A stretch of DNA of 64,000 bases from positions 124,001 through 188,000 of the forward strand of contig JAXGXQ010000001.1 in assembly GCA_040772685.1 (NCBI GenBank), read 5' to 3'. Made by a program: the position numbers and the translations under genes. Shown here piece after piece: positions 35,477 to 43,860 of this stretch. Position 1 is the first letter of the stretch; the number at the start of each line of letters is the position of its first letter. The stretch comes from JAXGXQ01 sp040772685 (GTDB lineage Bacteria; Bacillota; Clostridia; Saccharofermentanales; UBA5734). The notes beneath the pieces are model-generated. The model did no database searches and was not told the DNA's origin. It saw only the letters and a list, made by a program, of their open reading frames with translations.

Positions 35477-35853
35477 TATGCTTCCTCCTTTTCCTCCAGA
35501 GCAGCGGCGACTTGTTTCAGCAATTGATTATCATTCAACTGCAAGCCACGTGCTTCAGTAACAAATTGTTTAATAAGAGCTTTCGCGAGCTGTTCACGCA
35601 CTTGCAGCAACAGATTTTCATCAGTAGTGACAAGGCGTCCCACGGTACGATTGCTGAACAAGAGCTCTTCGCGTTCCAACTCAGCCAGGGCACGTTGGAC
35701 AGTATTCGGGTTAACCCCGTACTCTGCGGCCAGATCTCTGACGCTGGGTACGCGTTCACCTAACTGCCAGCGGCCGCTGACAATTTTGCGGCGCCACACA
35801 TCCATAAGCTGTTGATATATCGGCTGGCTGTTGTCAAACTCAACTTTTGCCAT
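35476..35853 (-). CDS. GntR-family transcriptional regulator (YtrA subfamily)
   Basis: 125 residues. An N-terminal winged helix (QPIYQQLMDVWRRKIVSGRWQLGERVPSVRDLAAEYGVNPNTVQRAL) is followed by a short helical dimerisation tail rather than a ligand domain, the mark of the YtrA group. It probably represses its own operon. The start is ATG 35853 with AAAGGAAGG upstream; ATG-like codons six residues earlier fall within that site. A nested palindrome lies 20-60 bases upstream (next entry). Confidence 0.9.
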   Translation of the reverse strand: MAKVEFDNSQPIYQQLMDVWRRKIVSGRWQLGERVPSVRDLAAEYGVNPNTVQRALAELEREELLFSNRTVGRLVTTDENLLLQVREQLAKALIKQFVTEARGLQLNDNQLLKQVAAALEEKEEA

Positions 35854-35872
35854 ACAGGACCTTCCTTTCACA

Positions 35873-35914
35873 GTATTATTGTATTAGGCGATTAATACAA
35901 TACCACAATAATAC
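35873..35914. promoter_or_regulatory. Nested palindromic operator of the GntR/ABC operon
   Basis: Two perfect inverted repeats are nested. The inner one is ATTGTATTA-6-TAATACAAT (35878-35901) and the outer one is GTATTATTGT...ACAATAATAC (35873-35882 and 35905-35914). Position and symmetry fit a dimeric GntR/YtrA repressor with two overlapping sites. Confidence 0.75.
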
Positions 35915-35985
35915 AAGGAGCAACACTTGTCAACACAGTTTTCTAAAAAATAAAAAAATACTAAAATTTGGAGAAAGTGAAAAGC

Positions 35986-36018
35986 AAAACCCCTGAAACG
36001 TAGTGTTATCAGGGGTTT
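35986..36018 (-). terminator. Terminator downstream of tRNA-Pro
   Basis: On the minus strand AAACCCCTGA pairs with TCAGGGGTTT and is followed by a T-rich stretch (TTTTGCTTTTC). It starts six bases after the tRNA 3' end. Confidence 0.8.
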
Positions 36019-36023
36019 GAGTG

Positions 36024-36099
36024 TGGTCGAGGTGACAGGACTTGAACCTGCGGCATCCTGCTCCCAAAGCAGGCGCGCTACCAACTGCGCTACACCTCG
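36024..36099 (-). tRNA. tRNA-Pro (anticodon UGG)
   Basis: The minus strand folds as a cloverleaf. Acceptor CGAGGTG pairs with CACCTCG, the D-arm contains AGTTGGTAG, the anticodon stem CCTGC/GCAGG encloses TTTGGGA with anticodon TGG, and the T-arm has GGTTCAAGTCC. The CCA end is encoded (36026-36024). UGG can read all proline codons by wobble. Confidence 0.97.
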
Positions 36100-36253
36100 A
36101 AATCTATTCAATTGGTGATTGCTGTCTGGTTAACTGGGATATTTGCCAGTTTTCTACAGCAATCTGCTCAAGCAGTCGCTTGAGCGCCTGCTAATTATAA
36201 TTCAGATTCTCTGGAAACGCAATCTGCCTCTGTTAGTCTTTTGGCGCTTGCGT

Positions 36254-36259
36254 TATAAT
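36254..36259 (+). promoter_or_regulatory. -10 box upstream of the MFS gene
   Basis: Perfect TATAAT with no convincing -35 box. The transcript would begin near 36266, which makes ATG 36273 nearly leaderless and favours a later start. Confidence 0.35.
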
Positions 36260-36335
36260 CAAGCGAATAAATATGTACATATTAAGAATCTTACTTAAAT
36301 TAGTTGTTACTCTGTGGTTGGCAACGGGTGCGCGG

Positions 36336-37604
36336 ATGACAAAAGCAAAACAAAAAGGCTTATGGCTGCAACAGTTTATGTTGGTTTTGGTGGGGCAGGG
36401 GTTTTCATTGCTTGGCTCCGGCCTGGTCCAGTTTGCCATTATCTGGTGGCTGACCCGTGAAACAGGTTCGGCTATTGTGCTCACGGCCGCGGCAATTTTC
36501 GGCCTGTTACCGATGATTTTAATTTCGCCATTCGCCGGGGCGATAGCGGACAGAGTCAACCGTAAAACCATTTTGATGGTGGCGGACGGTTTTGTAGCTC
36601 TTATTTCATTACTGATGGCAGTGTTATTTCATTACGGGATGCTTCAGCTTTGGCTGGTTTACCTGTTTATGATGCTCCGTTCTGCTGGTAATGCCTTTCA
36701 TCAGCCTGCTTTTGAAGCTGCCATGCCGCAAATCGCGCCGGTCAGGCATCTGGTGCGTGTCAACTCGGCACTGCAGTTCATTCGCTCCGGAGTTAATCTG
36801 GCGGCACCGCTGCTGGGTGCTATTCTGATCGAAAACTTCTCCTTGCAGCTGATTTTGCTGGTCGACGTTATTACAGCCGCGATTGCTATTGCGCTGCTGC
36901 TGCCTGTGCAAATTCTGGATGTGCGACAGCCAGAGGAACAACCGCCAACTCTGCGGGTTTATTTACAGGATATGCGGGAAGGACTGCGCTATATCAGGCG
37001 GTGGCGTGGGCTAAGCATTCTGATTCTGATTTTTGCTTTTACTAATTTTCTCTTCTCACCACTCGTGACGCTGATGGCTTTGATTGTCAGCAAGCATTTT
37101 AATGGCGGTGCTCTGGAATACAGTTATGTTGAGATGATGCTGGCGGCCGGGATTCTGCTGGGCAGCCTTGCCATAACTGCCTGGGGAGGTTTCAAGCGCA
37201 GAATACTCAATATAAATTTTGGACAGGTTATCAGTGGTGTGGCTTTGACTGTTGCCGGTTTCCTGCGGCCGGATGCTCTGGTGCCTTTTATGTTCTGCAT
37301 GTTGGTTTGCGGTATTTCGTCTTGCTTTATCAACGCGCCGGCCATGGCGATTGTGCAATCGCAGGTTGATCCGGACATGCTGGGCCGAGTCATGTCGATT
37401 GTCAGTGCTTTATGCATGCTGGCAATGCCGGTCAGCCTTATTCTGGCAGGCCCTCTGGCGGAAGTAATTGGCTTGATGCCCTTGATTTATATTCCGGGAA
37501 TTATCAGCGGGCTGCTGGGGATCGCCTGTTTCTTTATTCCTGATTTAATGAACATTGAAACAAAGTCAAAAACCGCTGTGAAAACAGCGGTTACCGAAAT
37601 GTAA
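36336..37604 (+). CDS. MFS transporter, macrolide-efflux-like (MFS_3)
   Basis: 422 residues with about 12 membrane segments. The conserved loop between helices 2 and 3 is AGAIADRVNRKTIL, and the FHQPAFEAAMPQ segment is typical of Firmicutes MefA/ENTS-like exporters. It probably exports a drug or metabolite by proton antiport; the substrate is unknown. I favour the ATG at 36336 (MTKAKQKGLWLQQF), as conserved sequence begins there; ATG 36273 would add 21 mostly hydrophobic residues. Neither has a strong ribosome site. Confidence 0.82.
   Translation: MTKAKQKGLWLQQFMLVLVGQGFSLLGSGLVQFAIIWWLTRETGSAIVLTAAAIFGLLPMILISPFAGAIADRVNRKTILMVADGFVALISLLMAVLFHYGMLQLWLVYLFMMLRSAGNAFHQPAFEAAMPQIAPVRHLVRVNSALQFIRSGVNLAAPLLGAILIENFSLQLILLVDVITAAIAIALLLPVQILDVRQPEEQPPTLRVYLQDMREGLRYIRRWRGLSILILIFAFTNFLFSPLVTLMALIVSKHFNGGALEYSYVEMMLAAGILLGSLAITAWGGFKRRILNINFGQVISGVALTVAGFLRPDALVPFMFCMLVCGISSCFINAPAMAIVQSQVDPDMLGRVMSIVSALCMLAMPVSLILAGPLAEVIGLMPLIYIPGIISGLLGIACFFIPDLMNIETKSKTAVKTAVTEM
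37566..37592 (-). terminator. Terminator of the NYN-LOTUS gene, inside the MFS gene 3' end
   Basis: AACCGCTGT pairs perfectly with ACAGCGGTT (37571-37592). On the minus strand it is followed by TTTTTGACTTTGTTT, so it terminates the gene that ends at 37645. On the plus strand it lies within the last codons of the MFS gene and lacks a T-run. Confidence 0.75.
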
Positions 37605-37611
37605 TTAGCTT

Positions 37612-37662
37612 AATTAGATCCTTTAATTCAGTAAAATCCTTAATTCAATTAGATCCTTTAAT
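37612..37662. repeat. Short imperfect direct repeats spanning a stop codon
   Basis: AATTAGATCCTTTAAT occurs at 37612 and again at 37647, a 35-base period, with a degenerate copy (AAATCCTTAATTC) between. The second copy contains the last codons and stop region of the NYN-LOTUS gene, so a local duplication has probably reset its C-terminus. Confidence 0.6.
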
Positions 37663-38445
37663 CCTGATATAAATATGCTTGGAACTGGAATGCGGTGCTT
37701 CGCGTACATCTATTTCGTAACGGCCGATCGCTTTGATCATTGGTGTCAGTTTCGCAAAGCCAAAGTTACGAGAATCGAATGAAGGCTGTTTTTTCAGCAG
37801 CAACTGGCCGACTTCGCCCAGATAAGCCCAGCCGTTTTCGTCCTCCAGGTCGCTTATGGTAGCATCGATCAGCGCAATTACTTCTCGATTGATTTTGCGG
37901 AAACCGCCCTTGCGTGTCGGCAACTGAGGTTTTGTCTGTTTTTGCCCGGTTTGCCCGGAATCCCGTTCTGGTGTTTCATCCTGCACCGGCGTTTCCAGAA
38001 TTTCCAGATAAATAAAGCGGTCGCAAGCTGCGATGAAGGCATTTGGCGTCTTTTGCTCGCCAATGCCGTAAACAACCTTACCGGCCTCACGCAAGCGTGT
38101 TGCCAGACGGGTGAAGTCACTGTCACTCGAGACCAGGCAAAAACCGTCAACCCGCTCAGAATAAAGAATATCCATCGCGTCGATAATCATCGCTGAATCT
38201 GTCGCGTTCTTCCCCGAAGTATAGCCAAATTGCTGCATTGGTGTAATGGCATAGTCAAGCAGAATATTTTTCCAGCCTGCCAGGTTGGGCTGTGTCCAGT
38301 CACCATAAATCCGTTTAATGGTCGGATTGCCATAGCGAGCAATTTCTTCCATCATTGCTTTGATGTTTTGGTGAGATATATTGTCGCCGTCAATTAATAC
38401 TGCCAGGCGTACATCACTGATACTGTTTTCATTCGCGGCTGCCAT
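37645..38445 (-). CDS. NYN-domain putative RNase with C-terminal LOTUS (OST-HTH) domain
   Basis: 266 residues. The N-terminal NYN/PIN-like nuclease (about 11-150) has the acidic metal-binding residues Asp19 and Asp21 (LIDGDN), Asp83 (ATDSAMIIDAMD) and Asp108/Asp110 (SSDSDF). A proline- and Gln-rich linker leads to a LOTUS winged-helix (about 195-262), an RNA-binding domain that recognises G-rich or structured RNA in other systems. Bacterial NYN-LOTUS proteins are poorly studied; RNA cleavage is expected but not shown. A good ribosome site (AAGGAG) precedes the ATG. Confidence 0.88.
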   Translation of the reverse strand: MAAANENSISDVRLAVLIDGDNISHQNIKAMMEEIARYGNPTIKRIYGDWTQPNLAGWKNILLDYAITPMQQFGYTSGKNATDSAMIIDAMDILYSERVDGFCLVSSDSDFTRLATRLREAGKVVYGIGEQKTPNAFIAACDRFIYLEILETPVQDETPERDSGQTGQKQTKPQLPTRKGGFRKINREVIALIDATISDLEDENGWAYLGEVGQLLLKKQPSFDSRNFGFAKLTPMIKAIGRYEIDVREAPHSSSKHIYIRIKGSN

Positions 38446-38710
38446 TAAATTACTCCTTCTCGCCTCTGCGGCGAGTGTACCTGATCTGTTTTGCTAACCG
38501 TTGGTCGTGGTTTATCTTACTTAACTATAACGGAAGCGAACGCTGCTGTACACAAGCAGGCAGCGCTTTTTATTCTGCACCCGATAGGCTAAAATAGTTT
38601 TATCAACTGGTATCTTCAGGTTTGTTTAGACAAGCACAGTAAACAACCGACGATCCGACCTGCTGACGTCCGCAGACGGCTGTTAAAACTCGCAATTTAG
38701 GAGGCCTTTC

Positions 38711-39814
38711 ATGAAAAAGATCGGTATGCTGACCAGCGGTGGAGACTGCCAGGGGCTGAACACAGCAATGCGCGGTGTGGCAAAAGCCCTTTATGAGGCA
38801 GTACCAAACCTTGAAATCATTGGTTTTCTTGATGGCTACAAGGGTCTGATCGAAGATAATTTCCGCAAAATGAAGCCTGCCAACTTCTCTGGCATTTTAA
38901 CCTTGGGCGGTACAATTCTCGGAACCTCACGCCAGCCGCATCGCTCAATGAAGCTGCCGCTGGAAGAAGACGGCCCCACCAGGCTTGAGCTTATGATCAA
39001 AACTGTCAAGCGCCACGAATTGGACTGCGTTGTAATTCTCGGTGGCAACGGCACTCATAAGACAGCCAATCTGCTAAGTCAAAACGGTGTACCGGTGGTA
39101 ACCCTGCCCAAGACTATTGACAACGACCTGTGGGGCACAGATATCACTTTTGGATTCCACAGTGCTGTTGACGTCGCGACCAACGTTATTGACAGTATCC
39201 ATTCCACAGCAACCTCGCATGGCCGGGTTTTTATAATTGAATTAATGGGCAATTCTGCCGGCTGGCTTACTTTGTATGCCGGAGTTGCAGGCGGTGCTGA
39301 TATTATCCTGATACCGGAAATTCCTTACGACCTTAATGCAATTACGGAAGCGTTGAGGCGCAGAGCTCAGCAAAACAAACGCTTCTCAATTATTACTGTT
39401 GCTGAAGGCGCTGTCAGCAAGGAAAACGCGGATCTGAGCAAAAAAGAACGTTTGCGTTTGCGTGAAAAAAGCAAGTATCCTTCACTTGCTTATGATCTGG
39501 CTGCCCAGCTTAGTTCCGCAACCGGGCAGGAAATCCGGGTTACTATTCCCGGCCACTTTCAGCGTGGCGGCCATCCCTCAGCTTATGACCGGGTTCTGGC
39601 TACCCGTTTTGGCACTGCGGCAGCAAAGCTGGTATATGAAGAAAAATATGGTTTCATGGTTGGTATGCATGGCTACGATATCGAGCCCGTACCGCTTGCC
39701 GAAGTAGCAGGGAAGTTAAAGCTGGTACCACCTGATTCAGCTATTGTCGCCAGTGCCCGTGCCATTGGGACTTCTTTTGGCGATGTGCCGCCTAAGCCGC
39801 TAAAATCACGTTGA
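38711..39814 (+). CDS. pfkA: 6-phosphofructokinase, GGNGT/PKTIDND subgroup
   Basis: 367 residues, PfkA fold. It phosphorylates fructose 6-phosphate in glycolysis. Two donor-determining positions are mixed. The E. coli GGDG loop is GGNGT here, with Asn113 for the Mg-binding Asp103 and Gly114 for Gly104 (ATP-type). The later loop is PKTIDND with Lys134 (PPi-type) instead of PGTIDND. The catalytic Asp137 is intact. It resembles the second PFK of many Clostridia, whose phosphoryl donor is not obvious from sequence. AGGAGG lies before the ATG; the gene stands alone. Confidence 0.9.
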   Translation: MKKIGMLTSGGDCQGLNTAMRGVAKALYEAVPNLEIIGFLDGYKGLIEDNFRKMKPANFSGILTLGGTILGTSRQPHRSMKLPLEEDGPTRLELMIKTVKRHELDCVVILGGNGTHKTANLLSQNGVPVVTLPKTIDNDLWGTDITFGFHSAVDVATNVIDSIHSTATSHGRVFIIELMGNSAGWLTLYAGVAGGADIILIPEIPYDLNAITEALRRRAQQNKRFSIITVAEGAVSKENADLSKKERLRLREKSKYPSLAYDLAAQLSSATGQEIRVTIPGHFQRGGHPSAYDRVLATRFGTAAAKLVYEEKYGFMVGMHGYDIEPVPLAEVAGKLKLVPPDSAIVASARAIGTSFGDVPPKPLKSR

Positions 39815-39907
39815 TCTAGAGTATGTACAGGCTCATCAGCCGGCGCTCATTTGGATCATAGACTGGCGGTACTGCATATGGTTGATTGTTTTGGGAGGTA
39901 AAGGGAC

Positions 39908-41464
39908 ATGGGGCGAAGGAAACGATATGCCGCGATTGATGTCGGCTCTCACGAAATCCGCCTTTATATTGCCGAACTGCCGGAACGTTCGCTGCCGCAG
40001 GTTGTGGAAAAAGTCAGACGTACCTTGTCTCTTGGCTCTGATACCTACAGTTCCGGGGCGATCAGCCAGTCACTGGCGAGCGAATGCATTTCAATACTTA
40101 GTGGATTTACCGAAAAATTTAGCGAGTACAATATCCAGAGGGTGCATGCGGTAGCTACAAGCGCTTTTCGCGAAGCTGAAAACAGCACCTTTGTAATTGA
40201 TCAGATTCATCGGCATACCGGCATTTCAGTACAGGTGCTGACAAACGCCGAAGAAAAATACTTTCATACAATCGCGCTGGCTGAGCTGATGCCGGAGTTC
40301 GAGGAGCTGATTCGTCAGGGCACAATGATTGTCGATATAGGTTCTGGCAGTGTCCAGGCAACAGCTTATGACCGCGGAGACTTCCTCTTCAGTCAGAACA
40401 TGCTGCTTGGTTCTTTGCGGATTCGGGAATTGCTGGCGGATTTACAGCGGCTGACCTCCGATTATGCTGCTTTGCTGGAAGAATATATTTCCAGCGATCT
40501 CGATAACTACCGCTCGCTTGAACCCAAAAACATGTCGTACAAACACATGGTAATTCTCTGCGGCGATTTACCTTACATTGCCCGTATGGCGACTGCTTTG
40601 ATGCCGAATAAACCGGTGAAAAACTACCTTGGCAAGGAAGCTTTTGAACTGGTCTATCAGCGCTTGCTAACGGACCAGCCGCTTGGTCTGACAATCGATT
40701 TTGATATTCCGGCCGAAAATGCTACTTTGTTGCTGCCGACAGCCATGATAATTCGTAAGCTGTTTAAGTTCACCGGAGCTTCTGGTTTTCACATGCCTGC
40801 GATTTCATTGAGTGATGGCCTGTTGATCGACATGGCAATGAGACAGGCTGATTATCGGCCAAAATACGACCAGACCCGCGACATTATTTCTGACTGCCAA
40901 CAGGTCGCCAACCGGTTCCGGATCGACCCCAAGCATACTGAATATGTGGAAAAGGCTGCTCTGACTATATTTGATGCCACTACAAAACTTCATCGCCTGG
41001 GCTCGCGCTCACGTTTGCTCTTACAATTGGCCGCTATCCTGCACGACAGCGGTAAATATATTAACATGTCAAGACATGACATCAGGTCGTACAATATTAT
41101 AATGTCGCTTGAATTAATCGGATTATCCGCGGAAGAGCGGCGAATAGCTGCTTTTACTGCACGATTTCACAGTGGGTACAGAGATTTAGTTACCGATAGC
41201 CTTTTCATGGCGCTGGCGGAGCCGGAAAGACTTCAAATTTCCAAACTGGCGGCTATTTTGCAGCTTGCCAACGCTTTGGATACAGGTCACCAACAGAAAA
41301 TTAAAGACATTGAAATTCAAATCAGTGCTCAAACAATGACGCTGGTTGTCAGCTCCAGTCGTGACATTATGCTGGAACAATGGTCTTTAGCCCGAAGCGG
41401 CCAGTTATTTCATACAGTATTTGGCCTAAAACCTGGTATTCGAATTCGCAGGAGGCATTATTAA
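39908..41464 (+). CDS. ppx: Ppx/GppA exopolyphosphatase with C-terminal HD-type domain
   Basis: 518 residues. The N-terminal ASKHA phosphatase domain has phosphate-binding loops DVGSHEIRLYIAE and VDIGSGSVQATAYD and the catalytic glutamate region TSAFREAENS. The C-terminal part has an HD-like helical domain (AAILHDSGKYI) as in long Ppx/GppA proteins. It hydrolyses polyphosphate ends or pppGpp. It sits one base from ppk, so synthesis and breakdown of polyphosphate are in one transcript. GGGAGG precedes the ATG. Confidence 0.9.
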   Translation: MGRRKRYAAIDVGSHEIRLYIAELPERSLPQVVEKVRRTLSLGSDTYSSGAISQSLASECISILSGFTEKFSEYNIQRVHAVATSAFREAENSTFVIDQIHRHTGISVQVLTNAEEKYFHTIALAELMPEFEELIRQGTMIVDIGSGSVQATAYDRGDFLFSQNMLLGSLRIRELLADLQRLTSDYAALLEEYISSDLDNYRSLEPKNMSYKHMVILCGDLPYIARMATALMPNKPVKNYLGKEAFELVYQRLLTDQPLGLTIDFDIPAENATLLLPTAMIIRKLFKFTGASGFHMPAISLSDGLLIDMAMRQADYRPKYDQTRDIISDCQQVANRFRIDPKHTEYVEKAALTIFDATTKLHRLGSRSRLLLQLAAILHDSGKYINMSRHDIRSYNIIMSLELIGLSAEERRIAAFTARFHSGYRDLVTDSLFMALAEPERLQISKLAAILQLANALDTGHQQKIKDIEIQISAQTMTLVVSSSRDIMLEQWSLARSGQLFHTVFGLKPGIRIRRRHY

Positions 41465-41465
41465 A

Positions 41466-43736
41466 ATGCAGTACATAAGCGCCCCCCTATACGCGTCTGA
41501 TAAATCAGGCAAAGGATCCGGCAAGAAGCGGAATGAGCGTCAAGGGAAAAAAGGAGATGAAATCAGGGAACAGATTCCGGTTCCGGATCTTTTTATCAAT
41601 CGTGAGTTGAGCTGGCTCGATTTTAATGACCGGGTTCTGGATGAATCACGCCTGCGGGAAAATCCTTTGTTGGAGAGGGTGAAATTTCTTGCTATCAGCT
41701 GTTCCAATCTGGATGAATTTTTTATGGTCAGAGTGGCCTCGCTTAAAGATATGGCGCACGCGGGTTATACAGCACTTGACCCGGCCGGACTAAGCGTAGA
41801 GGAGCAGTTGACAGCAATCGCCAAAAAAACGCATAAAATGGTGCGTAAACAATATTCGACTTACAGCAGGATTTTGTTCGGTGAATTAAAGGAAGCGGGA
41901 ATATATATCAGGCCTGTTTCTGAAATAAATTCAGCAGGTTTGAAGTATCTCGATAATTATTTCAAACAGTTTATTCATCCGATTCTTACACCGCTGGCAG
42001 TTGACGTGTCACGGCCGTTCCCTCTGATCAGCAATCGGTCGCTAAATATTATCTGTAAGCTGCGTCCGCCCGAGCAACCGGAAAACGAGGAGCCCAGTAT
42101 CGCGGTTGTCCAGGTGCCGGCCGGCGTTTCACGGCTTGTTTCTATCCCCGGCAGCGGTGACGGCCAAAGTGAATTCGTGCTGCTGGAAGAGGTAGTCAAA
42201 CGCAACCTGGGCGAACTGTTCCGTGGCGCTGCCATACTTTCAGCCGGTTGCTTCCGGATAATGCGCAACGCCGACCTGGATATTGATACAGAAGAGGCCG
42301 CGGACCTGTTGAATGAAATTGAAAAGCAGGTACGCAAGCGCCAATGGGGTGAAGTTATCCGCCTCGAAGCTGAATCGAATTTGCCGGAAGATCTGCTGAC
42401 TCAGCTTTGTTCAGTGCTGCAGCTGCAGAGCGAAGATATCTACGAAATAAATGGACCGCTCGATTTGACATTTTTGTTCAAGATTGCCGCGCTTGAGGGG
42501 TATCCAAATTTGTGCTTCGAACCTTTTACTGCGCCTGTTGACCCGGATCTGATGTCGGATCCGTTTGGGACTATTCGCGATGGTGACCGTTTGTTGCATC
42601 ATCCGTACCAGAGTTTTGAACCGATCACCGAGCTGTTGCGCCGCGCTGCCACCGACCCACAGGTGCTGGCGATCAAACAGACACTTTACCGGGTCAGTGG
42701 TGATTCACCCATCATCCACAGCCTTACTCAGGCGGCTGAGAACGGCAAACAGGTCATGGTGCTGGTGGAACTTCAGGCCAGGTTTGACGAAGCGAATAAC
42801 ATCAACTGGGCGCGGCGGCTTGAACAGGCCGGCTGCCACGTTATTTACGGCTTGGTTGGCCTTAAAGTCCACAGCAAAATCACCTTGATCGTCAGGGAAG
42901 AAGAGACCGGAATTCGCCGGTATATGCACCTGGGCACCGGTAATTACAACGATCAGACAGCCAAAATCTATTCGGATATAGGTTTGCTTACCTGCTCGGA
43001 AAGCATAGCTGCCGACGCGACCGAGTTTTTTAACATGATCTCGGGCTACTCGGCGCCGCTCAGCTGGCGGCGACTCACTGTAGCGCCGTTCTGGCTGCGA
43101 CGTGAATTTGAGCGCCTGATTGAGCAGGAGACGGCGCATGCCACGGCTGGCCGGCCGGCAAGGATTGTCATAAAAATCAACTCGCTGGTTGATCCGGAAA
43201 TGATTTCGCACCTTTACCGCGCTTCACGCGCCGGGGTAGAAGTGGATCTGATTGTCAGAGGGATCTGCTGCTTGCGCGCCGGAGTACCGGGTTTGTCAGA
43301 AAATATTACTGTCCGCTCGATTGTCGGCCGCTTTTTGGAGCACGCCCGCATTTATCTGTTCCACAACGACGGCCAGAACGACCTTTTCCTCTCGAGTGCT
43401 GACTTAATGCCGCGCAACCTTGACCGCCGCATTGAACTGCTTTTCCCGATTGAGGATAAAACAGCCTTTGATACACTGATGGAACTGTTGGAACTGCAGT
43501 TGAGTGACACCGAACGCTCGCGGATTATGGATCCGGAAGGTGTATACCATCCGGTGGACAGAAGGGGCAAAACAGTTATCGACTGCCAGCAAGCCCTGAT
43601 CGAACAAGCAAGGCTGCAAAACAAACAACTGCAGGCGGCGTCAGCGGAAATCCGCTTCCAGCCTGTATTTGGCGATGATCCGTCATTGCCGGTAAGTCCG
43701 TTTGTCACAGATGACTCACTGGATAATGACACTTAA
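41466..43736 (+). CDS. ppk1: Polyphosphate kinase 1
   Basis: 756 residues. The N-terminal domain begins FINRELSWLDFNDRVLDE. The phosphorylated histidine is His469 (KVHSKITLI) and the second is His626 (EHARIYLFHND); their 157-residue spacing matches E. coli His435 and His592. It makes polyphosphate from ATP reversibly. The first 40 residues are basic and low in complexity and precede the conserved core. AGGAGG lies ten bases before the ATG, inside the ppx 3' end. Confidence 0.96.
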   Translation: MQYISAPLYASDKSGKGSGKKRNERQGKKGDEIREQIPVPDLFINRELSWLDFNDRVLDESRLRENPLLERVKFLAISCSNLDEFFMVRVASLKDMAHAGYTALDPAGLSVEEQLTAIAKKTHKMVRKQYSTYSRILFGELKEAGIYIRPVSEINSAGLKYLDNYFKQFIHPILTPLAVDVSRPFPLISNRSLNIICKLRPPEQPENEEPSIAVVQVPAGVSRLVSIPGSGDGQSEFVLLEEVVKRNLGELFRGAAILSAGCFRIMRNADLDIDTEEAADLLNEIEKQVRKRQWGEVIRLEAESNLPEDLLTQLCSVLQLQSEDIYEINGPLDLTFLFKIAALEGYPNLCFEPFTAPVDPDLMSDPFGTIRDGDRLLHHPYQSFEPITELLRRAATDPQVLAIKQTLYRVSGDSPIIHSLTQAAENGKQVMVLVELQARFDEANNINWARRLEQAGCHVIYGLVGLKVHSKITLIVREEETGIRRYMHLGTGNYNDQTAKIYSDIGLLTCSESIAADATEFFNMISGYSAPLSWRRLTVAPFWLRREFERLIEQETAHATAGRPARIVIKINSLVDPEMISHLYRASRAGVEVDLIVRGICCLRAGVPGLSENITVRSIVGRFLEHARIYLFHNDGQNDLFLSSADLMPRNLDRRIELLFPIEDKTAFDTLMELLELQLSDTERSRIMDPEGVYHPVDRRGKTVIDCQQALIEQARLQNKQLQAASAEIRFQPVFGDDPSLPVSPFVTDDSLDNDT

Positions 43737-43756
43737 GCTGAAATATCCGTTATAAT
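43726..43756 (+). promoter_or_regulatory. Candidate promoter of argS
   Basis: ATGACA (43726-43731), a long 19-base spacer, and TATAAT (43751-43756). A small hairpin (ATCGTG...CACGAT) follows in the 100-base leader, but there is no T-box sequence. Confidence 0.4.
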
Positions 43757-43860
43757 CATAAGATTGCAAATAAAGTTGCAAAAAATCGTGTTAAATCTCA
43801 CGATAAAAATGCGTACCTAAAATATGCTTGCAGATTTTTTACCATCGGGGAGGATCATAG

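Noticed and set aside
37571..37592. Terminator for the MFS gene on the plus strand
   Set aside because: It lies within the MFS coding end and has no T-run on that strand; the T-run is on the minus strand.
43757..43860. T-box before argS
   Set aside because: The leader is too short and lacks the GGTGG-ACC T-box sequence.
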